A stretch of DNA of 32,575 bases, from the NCBI RefSeq assembly GCF_028291745.1, contig NZ_JAQGNQ010000039.1:1-32575 (forward strand), in the 5' to 3' direction. The notes below the pieces were generated by a model. It was not told where the DNA came from and made no database searches. It saw nothing but the letters and a program-made list of their open reading frames with translations. Of the stretch, positions 22,617 to 31,082 are shown one piece after another (the first letter of the stretch is position 1; every line of letters begins with the position of its first letter). This DNA comes from Ramlibacter sp. Its GTDB lineage: Bacteria > Pseudomonadota > Gammaproteobacteria > Burkholderiales > Burkholderiaceae_C. The position numbers and the translations under genes were made by a program.

Positions 22617-24725
22617 GTGAATTCCATCGATCCGCGGCTGGCCGCCATGTTCCGGCCGCGCAGCGTTGCCGTGGTTGGCGCCACCGAAGACCGCAACCGC
22701 GTAGGCGGCCGCCCACTGCATTACCTTCGCGGTTGCGCCTTCCAGGGCGCCGTCTACCCGATCAACCCAAAGCGCGATTCGATCCAGGGCTACCGAGCCT
22801 ACGCCTCCCTGGAGCAACTACCCGAGGCGCCGGACGTGGCGGTGGTCGCAGTCGGTGGCGATCAAGTGCTTGAAGTGATCCGCCAGTGCGCGGCGCGCGG
22901 CGTGCGCAGCGCAGTGGTCATGAGCTCCGGCTTCGGTGAGACGGGCGCACAAGGCGCTGTGCGCCAAGCGCAGCTGGTCTCCGAGGCCCGCGCGCTCGGC
23001 GTACGGCTGATGGGTCCGAATGCTCAGGGTGTCGCCAACTTCCAGACCGGTGCGGTCCTCAACTTCAGCACGATGTTCATGGAGGTGGCGCCGCAAGACG
23101 GCCCGGTCGCGGTGATCAGCCAGAGCGGCGCCGCCAGCGTAATGCCCTACGCGCTGCTGCGCGAACGCGGCGTGGGCGTGCGCTACGTGGTCGCCTCCGG
23201 CAACGACGCCGACGCCTCGGTCTGCGAACTCGCGCTCGTCGCGGCAGCCGATCCCGACATCCGTGTGCTCCTGCTGTACATCGAGTCCCTCGCAAATCCT
23301 GCGGTGCTGGCCGAGGTGGCGCGGCTGGCGCGGGAACGTGGCGCCGCGGTGGTGGCGCTGAAATCCGGGCGAAGCGCTCATGGCGCAAAGGCGGCGGCGT
23401 CGCACACCGGCGCGCTCGTCAACAACGACGCCCTGGTAGACGCCTTCTTTGCTGCCCACGGGATCTGGCGCGCCGACGACGTACACGGCCTGGTGAACGC
23501 GGTGGAGCTTTATCTGGCCTGCGGGCTGCGACCGGCACAGCGGCTGATGGTCATGAGCCACAGCGGCGCCGTTGGCGTGGTCTGCGCCGATTCGGCGGAG
23601 CGCTTAGGCCTGCCGTTGGCAGAGCTGGATCGCGGTACCGTGCAGTTGCTCGCGCACATCATGCCGCGCTTTGCGACCGCGCAAAACCCGGTGGACCTCA
23701 CCGCTTCGTTGATGACGGACGGTGCGATGTTCGGTCGAACGCTCGACGCGCTGGCCGCGGACCCGCAGGGAGACATGTTCCTGGTGGGCGTTCCCGTGGC
23801 CGGCGAAGGCTACGACCTGCCTGGTATGGCGGCCGACACCGCGCGCTTCCTACGCCGCACGGGCAAGCCCGTGGCGGTCTCCGCGCCGCAGGCTTCGGTG
23901 CGCAGCGCCTTTCGCGAAGCCCACGTGCCGGTGTTCGGACACGAGACCGACGCCCTGGCGGCGCTGCACCAGGTGAGCCGGCATGCCGCGCTCGTGCACT
24001 CGGCGGCGCTTCGCGCGGCGGTCGCGTCTGCGGAGCGGTTCGCGCTGCCGGCGGGCACCAGCCGCACGCTGAGCGAGGCGGACAGCCTTGCATTGCTACA
24101 GCGGGCTGGCCTGCCCGTCGCGCCGCATCGTCTATGTCACTCGCCGCGCGAGGCCCTCCAGGCCTGGCGCGAGCTGGGCCCGGAAGTAGTTGTGAAAGCC
24201 TGCTCCGCCACCATCCCGCACAAGTCCGAACATGCGCTGGTGTTCCTGGACCTATGCAACGAGAACGACGTGCTGCACTGCTATGAGGAGTGCGTCGCCC
24301 GCGTTCGGGCCCTGCAGCAGCCGCTGGACGGGGTGCTCGTGGCGCGGCGCGTGCGCGGCCGGCGCGAGTTCGCCCTGGGGGTACGCCAAGACCCGATGTT
24401 CGGCACCGCCGTGATGGTGAGCGACGGGGGCAAGTACGTGGAGGCGCTGCGCGACTTCTTCGTGCTGCTGCATCCGTTCACCGAACAGGACGTGCTCGAC
24501 CAGCTCGCCGGGCTGCGCATTGCCCCAGTGCTCGCCGGCGTCCGCGGCGAACCACCCGTGGACCTGCAGGTGGTCGCGCGTGCGGCGGTGGCGCTCGGCC
24601 GCTTTGCCGCGGCGCACGCGGAGGAGATCGAGTCGATCGACGTCAACCCGCTCATCGCCGGCGCGTCCGGCGAAGGCGGTTGGGCGGTCGACGCCGTGAT
24701 CGAACGACACGAAGGACAGCAATGA
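22617..24725 (+). CDS. ADP-forming acyl-CoA synthetase (acetate-CoA ligase family)
   Basis: A 702-residue fused ACD-type enzyme starting at GTG after an AAGGA site. Domains in order: CoA-binding Rossmann domain (residues 8-130; FRPRSVAVVGATEDRNRVGG, then MSSGFGETG and LMGPNAQGVAN), two succinyl-CoA-ligase-like domains (VAVISQSGAASVM; the catalytic phospho-His263 in KAAASHTGALV; VMSHSGAVGVVCAD) and a C-terminal ATP-grasp part (residues 490-700; VVKACSATIPHKSE, GVLVARRVRGRREFALGVRQ, EIESIDVNPLI). It makes an acyl-CoA from acid, CoA and ATP, releasing ADP. The same superfamily includes FerA-type feruloyl-CoA synthetase, which fits the downstream crotonase and aldehyde dehydrogenase. It overlaps the next gene by 4 bp. 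Confidence 0.92.
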   Translation: MNSIDPRLAAMFRPRSVAVVGATEDRNRVGGRPLHYLRGCAFQGAVYPINPKRDSIQGYRAYASLEQLPEAPDVAVVAVGGDQVLEVIRQCAARGVRSAVVMSSGFGETGAQGAVRQAQLVSEARALGVRLMGPNAQGVANFQTGAVLNFSTMFMEVAPQDGPVAVISQSGAASVMPYALLRERGVGVRYVVASGNDADASVCELALVAAADPDIRVLLLYIESLANPAVLAEVARLARERGAAVVALKSGRSAHGAKAAASHTGALVNNDALVDAFFAAHGIWRADDVHGLVNAVELYLACGLRPAQRLMVMSHSGAVGVVCADSAERLGLPLAELDRGTVQLLAHIMPRFATAQNPVDLTASLMTDGAMFGRTLDALAADPQGDMFLVGVPVAGEGYDLPGMAADTARFLRRTGKPVAVSAPQASVRSAFREAHVPVFGHETDALAALHQVSRHAALVHSAALRAAVASAERFALPAGTSRTLSEADSLALLQRAGLPVAPHRLCHSPREALQAWRELGPEVVVKACSATIPHKSEHALVFLDLCNENDVLHCYEECVARVRALQQPLDGVLVARRVRGRREFALGVRQDPMFGTAVMVSDGGKYVEALRDFFVLLHPFTEQDVLDQLAGLRIAPVLAGVRGEPPVDLQVVARAAVALGRFAAAHAEEIESIDVNPLIAGASGEGGWAVDAVIERHEGQQ

Positions 24726-25504
24726 CAGCCGCCCATGCCGTCACCGTGGAACTCGATGGCCGCATCGCCATCGTCTGCCTGAACCGGCCGGCCGCCATGA
24801 ACGCGGTCAACGACGCGCTGCGCGACGGCCTGTCGGGCGCGTTGCGCCGGCTCGATGTGGGCGACCAGGTGGATGCGATCGTGCTCACCGGAAGCGGCGA
24901 GCGCGCTTTCTGTGCCGGCCAGGACCTGGAGGAGTCGAGGGGCATGACAACGGCGACGCTGGCCGGCTGGCTGAATCGCCAGCATGCGATGTACCAGGCA
25001 GTGCGCGACGTGGCCAAGCCCGTCGTGGCCGCCCTCAACGGCACGGCTGTGGGCGCCGGATTCCAGATGGCCCTGATGTGCGACCTGCGTGTGGCGCACG
25101 CCGGGCTCAAGATGGGCCAGCCCGAGGTGCGCGCGGGACTCGCGAGCATCGTCGGCTCCTACCTGATGTCGCTGCAGATCGGCCATTCGCTGAACCAGCA
25201 GCTGTCGCTCACTGGGGAGCTGATCGACGGCGCCCGCGCGCACGCTCTCGGCTTGGTCAACGACCTGGTGCTGCAGCAGGACGTGCTCGCGCGTGCGCTG
25301 CAGCGGGCGCGCGAACTGGCCGCCCTGCCGCCGACCGCTGTGCGCATGACCAAGCAGCGCTTTCGCGAGCGCACGCAGGCCGGCTTCGAGGAGGCCTGTA
25401 ACGCCGGTATCCGCTACCAGCTAGAGTGCTACGCCTCCGGCGAGCCGGCGCGGCTGATGGAGGCTTTCCTGGCCAAGCGCCATCGTAAGGACACGCACGC
25501 ATGA
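24722..25504 (+). CDS. Enoyl-CoA hydratase/isomerase family protein with lyase-like active site
   Basis: A 260-residue crotonase; ATGA overlap with both neighbours. Family features are LNRPAAMNAVN, the first oxyanion motif AFCAGQDLEE (residues 62-71), the second oxyanion region NGTAVGAGFQMALMCDLRVA and GQPEVRAGLASIVGSYL. In classical hydratases two glutamates act (GGGCE and GQPE). Here the first is Gln115 (GAGFQ) and only Glu135 remains, and the usual IPGxGG after it is replaced. Hydroxycinnamoyl-CoA hydratase-lyase likewise keeps only the second glutamate. A non-standard reaction such as hydratase/aldolase cleavage is therefore plausible, which suits the aldehyde dehydrogenase encoded next. 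Substrate not determinable. Confidence 0.88.
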   Translation: MTAAHAVTVELDGRIAIVCLNRPAAMNAVNDALRDGLSGALRRLDVGDQVDAIVLTGSGERAFCAGQDLEESRGMTTATLAGWLNRQHAMYQAVRDVAKPVVAALNGTAVGAGFQMALMCDLRVAHAGLKMGQPEVRAGLASIVGSYLMSLQIGHSLNQQLSLTGELIDGARAHALGLVNDLVLQQDVLARALQRARELAALPPTAVRMTKQRFRERTQAGFEEACNAGIRYQLECYASGEPARLMEAFLAKRHRKDTHA

Positions 25505-26934
25505 ACAAGCACCAGCACCTCTTCATCGGAGGCGCTTGGCGCGCCGCTGGAGGCACGAGCGAGTTGCCCGTCACCGATTGCTACACCGAGCAGGTGTTCG
25601 CCAGCTACCGCAGCGCCTCGCGCGCCGACGTCGACACTGCGGTGCGCGCTGCGCGCGCCGCCTTCGCCGGCTGGTCGGCCACACCGCTTGCCGCGCGAAT
25701 TGCGGCTGTGCGCCGGGTGGCCGCGGGCCTGAGGGATCGCGCCAACACGATTGCCCGCGTTATCTCGCGCGAGGTCGGCATGCCGGCCAAGCTGTCGGCC
25801 CGCATCCAGGCCGGCGCGCCGATCGCCGCCTGGGACCAGTACGCGGAACTCGCCGCGCAGCTCGAATGGGAAACGCGCATCGGGCATTCGCTGGTACAGC
25901 AAGTGCCCGTGGGCGTGGTGGCCTGCATCGCGCCGTGGAACTATCCGCTCCACCAGGTCACCGCCAAAGTGGCGCCGGCGTTGCTGTCGGGCTGCACCGT
26001 AGTGCTGAAGCCCTCGGAACTCGCGCCCTCGAGCGCGTTCCTGCTGGCCGAAGCCGTCGAAGAGGCCGGCCTGCCGCCCGGCGTGTTCAACCTCGTGCAC
26101 GGCACGGGGCCGGACGTAGGCGAAGCGCTGGTCACGCACCCACACGTGGACATGGTGTCCTTCACCGGGTCCACGCGCGCGGGCCAGCGCATCGCCGCAT
26201 TCGCTGGCCAGGACATAAAGCGCGTGGCGCTGGAGTTGGGTGGCAAATCCGCCGCTGTGGTGCTGCCCGGCGCCGATTTGGCGGCCGCCGTCAAAGCCAC
26301 GCTGGGCAGTTGCTTCCTCAACTCCGGCCAGACCTGTTCTGCCGCGACCCGGCTGCTGGTTCCTCGGGAGAGTGCGCAAGAGGCCGCAGACCTGGCCGCG
26401 GAACTCGCGCCCGCCTGGGCGATGGGTGATCCGGCCGACCCGGCGACCCGGCTCGGTCCGCTGGTTTCGCAGGCGCAACGCGACAAGGTTTGCTCCATGG
26501 TGCATGCGGCGCTGGCTGCCGGCGCCGAACTGGTCACGCGCGATCGGACGTTGCCGGCGACAGGCTTCTTTTTCCCGCCGACGGTGCTGGATCACGTCAC
26601 TCCGGAGATGGTCATTGCCCGGGAGGAGGTTTTCGGCCCCGTGCTCGTGGTGATGGCCTACGACAGCGTAGAGGAGGCTATCGCGATCGCCAACGGGACC
26701 GAGTACGGCCTTGCCGCCACGGTTTGGGGGCCCTCCCCCGCCGCCGCCCTGCCCGTCGCCCGCCGGCTGCGCGCGGGTCAGGTCGACGTCAACGGCGCGC
26801 CGTTCAATCCGCAGGCTCCATTCGGCGGTTTTCGCCATTCGGGCCTGGGCCGTGAGAACGGCCGCCGCGGCATCGAGGAGTTCCTCGAGCCAGTTTCCCT
26901 TCAGCTGCCTGCCGCCTACTTCGACACTCCATGA
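25501..26934 (+). CDS. NAD(P)-dependent aldehyde dehydrogenase
   Basis: A 477-residue ALDH-superfamily enzyme of full length; start overlaps the crotonase stop (ATGA). Motifs: APWNYPL (Asn147), VLKPSELAP (Lys170 region, cofactor), FTGSTRAGQRI (residues 221-231), general base Glu245 in LELGGKSAAVV, nucleophile Cys279 in NSGQTCSAATR, EEVFGPVLVVM and the C-terminal FGGFRHSGLGRENG. It oxidises an aldehyde to the acid in the cytosol. In operon context it probably removes the aldehyde released by the crotonase, like vanillin dehydrogenase in ferulate catabolism, but aliphatic aldehydes are equally possible. It is followed directly by a deleted crotonase pseudogene. Confidence 0.95.
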   Translation: MNKHQHLFIGGAWRAAGGTSELPVTDCYTEQVFASYRSASRADVDTAVRAARAAFAGWSATPLAARIAAVRRVAAGLRDRANTIARVISREVGMPAKLSARIQAGAPIAAWDQYAELAAQLEWETRIGHSLVQQVPVGVVACIAPWNYPLHQVTAKVAPALLSGCTVVLKPSELAPSSAFLLAEAVEEAGLPPGVFNLVHGTGPDVGEALVTHPHVDMVSFTGSTRAGQRIAAFAGQDIKRVALELGGKSAAVVLPGADLAAAVKATLGSCFLNSGQTCSAATRLLVPRESAQEAADLAAELAPAWAMGDPADPATRLGPLVSQAQRDKVCSMVHAALAAGAELVTRDRTLPATGFFFPPTVLDHVTPEMVIAREEVFGPVLVVMAYDSVEEAIAIANGTEYGLAATVWGPSPAAALPVARRLRAGQVDVNGAPFNPQAPFGGFRHSGLGRENGRRGIEEFLEPVSLQLPAAYFDTP

Positions 26935-27184
26935 GCCACCAACAGATCCGAACCACCCTTGAGGGTGCGACCGCCGTCATCACCCTGAACCGCCCCGAGC
27001 GCATGAGTGCGCTGACGAAGTGCGTGTGATGAAGCGCCAGCTCTGGGAAGCGCCCTACCAGACGCTCGGTCAAGTCGTGGCTTTGGCCAACGCAGAGATG
27101 TTCACCAGCCTGCAAAGCGACGACTTCCGGGAAGGCGTTGCCCACTTCCAGGAGCGGCGCCCGGCGAGCTTCAGCGGACGCTGA
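26931..27184 (+). pseudogene. Internally deleted enoyl-CoA hydratase gene
   Basis: Starts at an ATG overlapping the ALDH stop (ATGA) and reads MSHQQIRTTLEG, then ATAVITLNRPERMSALT, a crotonase N-terminus. It then hits TGA at 27027-27029. In the +1-shifted frame the sequence continues as DEVRVMKRQLWEAPYQTLG, then ALANAEMFTSLQSDDFREGV and AHFQERRPASFSGR, ending in TGA at 27182-27184, a typical crotonase C-terminus. The catalytic core, about 180 codons, is missing between 27013 and 27017, with a frameshift at the join. The gene was the last of the module C operon and is now dead. Its former presence shows the pathway once had a second crotonase. Confidence 0.85.
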
Positions 27185-27428
27185 GTTGGACAGCCACTCA
27201 GGTCGGCTCGTCGTCGCCACCACTGAATCCGGCCGCATGCAGTGGTGCGAATCGCACCGATTCTCGATCGTCCGCGCCATGGTCCGCGACCGGTCGACTG
27301 GAATCCCAGGCGGGAATGGCAATGCGTCGCAGAGCGCCGCTTTGCCCAAACCAGCAACTTCACCGCAGGTCTGCGGTGCAAGCCGAAATCCTGCCCCCGC
27401 TGCGAGGCGGCGGACCCCGTAGGCTGCC

Positions 27429-27677
27429 TCAGGTCGCCGGTCCGGTTTCCTGCACGCACTTGTTCACATTGCTGGCCTTCGCTGCGCCCGCTAGCTTCTT
27501 ATCGGCGGCCGCAGCTTCGCATTTGGTTTTCGCGCCCGCCTCGCACTTGTTGACGAACGAGTTCCGGGCTGCGCCGGACAGCTTCTTGTCCTTCGCGGCT
27601 GCCATGCAAGCCGAGTCTGCGGCATGCGCCAGAGAGGCTGCGAAGGAGAGCACGATCATCGGGACAAGCTTCTTCAA
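27429..27677 (-). CDS. PsiF-repeat secreted protein
   Basis: A small 82-residue protein with TTG as start (MKKLVPMIVLS...), preceded at 7 bp by GGAG. The signal peptide ends at LAHAAD. The mature part holds two 22-residue PsiF repeats, Cys24-Cys45 and Cys53-Cys74, each reading CxAAAxDKKLxGAAxxSxxNKC. Each repeat starts and ends with Cys, so disulfide pairing in the periplasm is likely. PsiF of enterobacteria is induced by phosphate starvation, but its function is unknown; no Pho-box-like site was identified here. It stands alone between the dead crotonase and the metallo-hydrolase. Confidence 0.85.
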   Translation of the reverse strand: MKKLVPMIVLSFAASLAHAADSACMAAAKDKKLSGAARNSFVNKCEAGAKTKCEAAAADKKLAGAAKASNVNKCVQETGPAT

Positions 27678-28015
27678 GGCAGTTCTCCAGTGGCTGGCAA
27701 AAATGAGCCGGGGTATTCTTGCATCGGCGCGCTAGCCGACCCTCCCGCCGCCTGAACCCGATACCTGGCAAGCGGCCGAACTGTATCCCTTGAGAATATA
27801 GCGGCCTATGCACTCGGATCGCCGCGTGGGGAGCAGTTGCCTCAGCCAAGCCCGCGGCACTGAACAAACGGGCGTAAGGCAAAGGTCGGTCATGCTAGGT
27901 AACGCTCAGCGCAAGCCGCCTCAATGCTGGTGCTGGCCGATTTCTGCCCTTCGACGGTATCGCGTTTATCCTCTCCCTGGTGGACGCTTCAATCCGTCCA
28001 TTCATGAGGGCACGC
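27678..28015. other. Divergent intergenic region between psiF-like and metallo-hydrolase genes
   Basis: This 338-base stretch holds the upstream regions of two divergent genes. A GAGGG ribosome binding site lies 5 bp before the hydrolase ATG at 28016, and GGAG at 7 bp before the psiF TTG. An A/T-rich patch near 27790-27800 (TTGAGAATATA) is the most promoter-like segment, but I cannot define a -35/-10 pair with confidence. No further gene is recognisable. Confidence 0.4.
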
Positions 28016-29149
28016 ATGAAGTCACTTGGCAGCTGGGCCGCAGGTGCGCGGCTGGAACGCATGAAGGCCTCGCCGCTAGGGGCCGGAGACCGTTTCCGCA
28101 ACGTGCATCCGGTCCTGCCGGGGCTGCGCGATCCGCAGGCCAGGATGCCCTCGCTCACGGACTTCCTCTGCGGCGGGGAACGGCGCGTGCCGCTCGCGCG
28201 GCTGCCGGCCGTGGATCCGCAGGACACCTGGGCGCGAGCGCCCGCCAGCGGCCTCCGCGTGACCTGGCTCGGCCACTCCACGCTGCTGCTCGAGATCGAC
28301 GGCCTGCGCGTGCTCACCGATCCAGTTTGGGGTCCGCGCGCGTCGCCCTCGCGCTTCGCCGGTCCGAAGCGCTTCCAGCCCGTGCCGGTGCCTTTGCGCA
28401 AGATGCCGCCGCTGGACCTGGTGCTGGTCTCGCACGACCACTACGACCACCTGGACTATCCCACGATCCGCGAGCTTGCCCATGTCGACGTGCCCTTCGT
28501 CACCTCGCTCGGTGTCGGTGCCCACCTCGAGGCCTGGGGCGTGCAAGCCGAGCGCATCGTCGAGCTCGACTGGTGGGAGTCGCACCGGCTTCCCGGCACC
28601 GGCCTCACCGTGACTGCCGCGCCTTCGCAGCACTTCTCCGGCCGGGGACTGAAGGACCGCAACGCGACGCTCTGGTCTTCCCTGGTCCTGCGTTCGGCGC
28701 ACCACGCCGTGTTCTTCAGCGGAGATACCGGCCTGACGACGGAATACCAGTCCATCCGAGAGCGGCTGGGGCCGTTCGACCTGGTGATGCTGGAGGTCGG
28801 CGCCTTCCATCCGGCCTGGGGCGATATCCACCTCGGGCCGAAGAACGCACTGGAGGCGCTGCGGCTGCTGGGTGGCGGGCCATTCCTGCCGATCCACTGG
28901 GGCACCTTCAGCCTGGCGATGCATCCATGGGACGACCCCGCCGAGACCTTGCTGGAACTGGGGCCGAACATGGGCGCGCAACTCGTCATGCCGCGCCTCG
29001 GAGAACCGGTGGAGCCTGCGCAAGTGCCAGACGTGAAGCCTTGGTGGCGAGGCGTCGACGAGCGTGCAGCGCTCGCGCGCCCTCAAGCCGCCGAGACACC
29101 GGCGTCGGTTGAAGGCCTGCCGAAGGAGATGCCTTGGCCCATCGACTGA
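28016..29149 (+). CDS. Metallo-beta-lactamase-fold hydrolase, NAPE-PLD/UlaG-like
   Basis: A 377-residue protein; the ATG giving MKSLGSWAAG is chosen for its GAGGG site, although in-frame upstream starts exist (28004, 27980). The metal-binding signature SHDHYDHLD (His140, His142, Asp144, His145) follows VTWLGHSTLLLEIDGLRVLT and DPVWGPRASPSRFAGPKRF. Further ligands are AAPSQHFSGR, FFSGDTGLTTEY and PIHWGTFSLAMHPW. The sequence pattern (GHSTLL..., DPVW, P-KRF, PPLDLVLVSHDHYDHLD) matches the NAPE-hydrolysing phospholipase D/UlaG-like branch, which cleaves phosphodiester or lactone substrates with two zinc ions. No signal peptide. Its true substrate is unknown; single-gene transcription unit. Confidence 0.9.
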   Translation: MKSLGSWAAGARLERMKASPLGAGDRFRNVHPVLPGLRDPQARMPSLTDFLCGGERRVPLARLPAVDPQDTWARAPASGLRVTWLGHSTLLLEIDGLRVLTDPVWGPRASPSRFAGPKRFQPVPVPLRKMPPLDLVLVSHDHYDHLDYPTIRELAHVDVPFVTSLGVGAHLEAWGVQAERIVELDWWESHRLPGTGLTVTAAPSQHFSGRGLKDRNATLWSSLVLRSAHHAVFFSGDTGLTTEYQSIRERLGPFDLVMLEVGAFHPAWGDIHLGPKNALEALRLLGGGPFLPIHWGTFSLAMHPWDDPAETLLELGPNMGAQLVMPRLGEPVEPAQVPDVKPWWRGVDERAALARPQAAETPASVEGLPKEMPWPID

Positions 29150-29205
29150 TGCAGACACTCGCCAAGCCAAGCTCGGTGCCCTGGTGATGGCATACCGATG
29201 ACGAG

Positions 29206-29245
29206 GCAGCCAACACCTGCACCTGCCACGGCCGCTGTTGGCTGC
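29206..29245. repeat. Perfect 10-bp inverted repeat next to the IS30-type relic
   Basis: GCAGCCAACA (29206-29215) and TGTTGGCTGC (29236-29245) form a perfect 10-bp stem with a 20-nt loop. The right arm ends 5 bp from the stop codon of the dead transposase. It could be the terminator-like 3' end of the insertion element or a transcription barrier for the metallo-hydrolase gene. There is no T-run on either side. Confidence 0.6.
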
Positions 29246-29249
29246 GGAT

Positions 29250-29790
29250 TCAGCCGGTCGACGCAACGACTTCGGTATACATCTCGGCTGGCGCCTGAAC
29301 TCGAGAGTCTTCCTGGGTCGCTCATTGAGCTTCCTGGCCACGGCATTCAGTCTTGTCTGTGAGTAGCCGGAGATGTCGACGCCTTTGGGGACATACTGGC
29401 GCAGCAGGCCGTTAGTGTTCTCATTTGTCCCGCGCTGCCACGGGTTCTGCGGGTCGCAGAAGTAGACCTTGATGTCTGTGGCTAGCGTGAATCGCTTGTG
29501 GGCTGCCATCTCATGGCCGCGGTCCCAGGTGAGCCACTTGTAGAGCTCATGCGGCAGCTTGCGAGCGTGCCTGATCAGGGCTTTGAGGACCGTCTCCGTA
29601 TCGGTGGCCTCCACTATCACCAGCATAACGTAGCGCGTTTGCTGTTCGACCAACGTCGCGATCTGGCTGCTGCGAACGCCAAAGAGCAGGTCACCTTCCT
29701 AGTGGCCAGGAACCGCACGGTCTTCCACTGAGGGCCGGGCGCTCGCTGATCGAGATGGCGTCGCTGATCTTCCCGTGCTCGTCCCTGCAG
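29250..29790 (-). pseudogene. Degenerate IS30-family transposase, C-terminal half
   Basis: In three frames the minus strand encodes the DDE half of an IS30-type transposase. The start of the preserved part reads GKISDAISISERPA. A frameshift near 29730 leads to VEDRAVPGH, then TAG (29699-29701) replacing the Trp of GHWEGDLLFG. A long intact piece follows: ATLVEQQTRYVML, LTWDRGHEMAAHKRF, CDPQNPWQRGTNENTNGLLR and GVDISGYSQTRLNAVARKL. A one-base deletion near 29296 precedes PAEMYTEVVASTG and TGA. The DDE residues (WEGD, WDRG, NENTN) are all visible. The N-terminal HTH half is gone, cut near the reductase gene. At least three lesions, so inactive. Confidence 0.85.
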
Positions 29791-29894
29791 CGCTGCCCGC
29801 CCAGCGGAGATTCTGTGGGGTCGCGCATCACCCCAGGCGAGAGAGGACTCCAGGAGGGGCAATGCGAGCCTTCCGCACTCGCCTTCGAACCCCG

Positions 29895-30878
29895 CTAGCC
29901 AACGTCTACGACCAGACGGCCGCTCACCTTCCCGGCAAGCAGGTCGTCCGCGGCGGGGATGGCCCGCTCCAGCGGCACGGCTTCGGCCATCGCACCGATC
30001 ACCGCCGGTGCCAGGCCCCGGGCCAGGCGCTTCCACACTGCCGCGCGCTTCGCCGCGGGATAGGAGACACTGTCGATGCCCGCCAGCGTGATACCGCGCA
30101 GGATGAATGGCGCAACGCTGGCGGGGAAGTCCATGCCCTGTGCAAGACCGCAGGCGGTGACCACACCCCCGTAACGCGTGGCCGCGCAAGCATTCGCGAG
30201 CGTGTGGCTGCCGACGCTATCCACCACACCCGCCCAACGTTCCTTGGCAAGAGGCCGTCCGGGCTGCGAGAACTGGTCGCGCTGCAGGATTTCGCTCGCT
30301 CCGAGTTGGCGCAGGCGATCGCCCTCCGACGTGCGACCCGTGACCGCGGCCACCTTGAAACCGGCGCTAGCGAGCAGCGCCACCGCGAAGCCCCCCACCC
30401 CACCGCCGGCACCCGTGACCAGCACCTCGCCCTCATCGGGTGTGACGCCGTGCGCCTCGAGGGCCATCACGCACAGCATCGCGGTGAAGCCCGCGGTCCC
30501 GATGGACATCGCTGCGCGCGCATCGAGGCCTGACGGCAAGCGCACCAGCTTGCCTCCGTCGACGCGCGCCATCTGCGCCAGACCGCCGAAGCTCGCTTCG
30601 CCATGGCCCCAGCCGGTGAGCACGACCTGGTCGCCGGGGCGCCAGGCGCCGCTCGTGCAGCTCTCGACTTCACCCGCGAAATCGATACCGGGAACCATCG
30701 GAAACTTGCGGACCACGGGCGACTTGCCGGTGATGGCGAGGCCATCCTTGTAGTTGAGGGACGACCAGCGCACGCGCACCAGCGTGTCGCCTTCGGGCAA
30801 TGCCGCGGTGTCGATTTCCTTGAGGGTGGCCTCGGTTCGGCCGGCGGACTGCTCCAGCCAGATTGCCTTGAACAACAT
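29895..30878 (-). CDS. Zinc-free MDR quinone oxidoreductase, AcuI/YhdH (acryloyl-CoA reductase) type
   Basis: A 327-residue medium-chain dehydrogenase/reductase. Start at the ATG of MLFKAIWLEQ, with TGGAG 3 bp upstream; the frame runs 42 codons further without family-like sequence. Family traits are RVRWSSLNYKDGLAITGK, FPMVPGIDFAGEVESC, VVLTGWGHGEASFGGLAQMA, the NADPH-binding EVLVTGAGGGVGGFAVALLA and a late GITLAGIDSVSYPAAKR segment. Together these match YhdH/AcuI, which reduces acryloyl-CoA to propionyl-CoA with NADPH and detoxifies this electrophile. Zinc-ligand cysteines are missing, as expected for this branch. Substrate specificity is not certain. It lies between the IS30 relic and the hydroxy-acid oxidase. 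Confidence 0.9.
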   Translation of the reverse strand: MLFKAIWLEQSAGRTEATLKEIDTAALPEGDTLVRVRWSSLNYKDGLAITGKSPVVRKFPMVPGIDFAGEVESCTSGAWRPGDQVVLTGWGHGEASFGGLAQMARVDGGKLVRLPSGLDARAAMSIGTAGFTAMLCVMALEAHGVTPDEGEVLVTGAGGGVGGFAVALLASAGFKVAAVTGRTSEGDRLRQLGASEILQRDQFSQPGRPLAKERWAGVVDSVGSHTLANACAATRYGGVVTACGLAQGMDFPASVAPFILRGITLAGIDSVSYPAAKRAAVWKRLARGLAPAVIGAMAEAVPLERAIPAADDLLAGKVSGRLVVDVG

Positions 30879-31082
30879 GAACTCCAGTACGGTGAAGTGA
30901 GAACGAGGAAGAAACGGATCGGTCGCGAGGAGGTGAAGCGCCTGTTGACAGTCAGGAGCGCGATGTTCCGCCACAGGCGTTGGACGGAAAGTTGCAGCGG
31001 GCAATGTTGATGGCCGCGTCTGCCAACTGCGGCAAGCCGCGCTCGCCGGCGGCTCGCACTCGCCGATCGCGGAGCTGCATGA

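Noticed and set aside
27895..28401. Minus-strand ORF opposite the start of the metallo-hydrolase
   Set aside because: Shadow of the hydrolase gene; translation is serine/arginine-rich with no motif.
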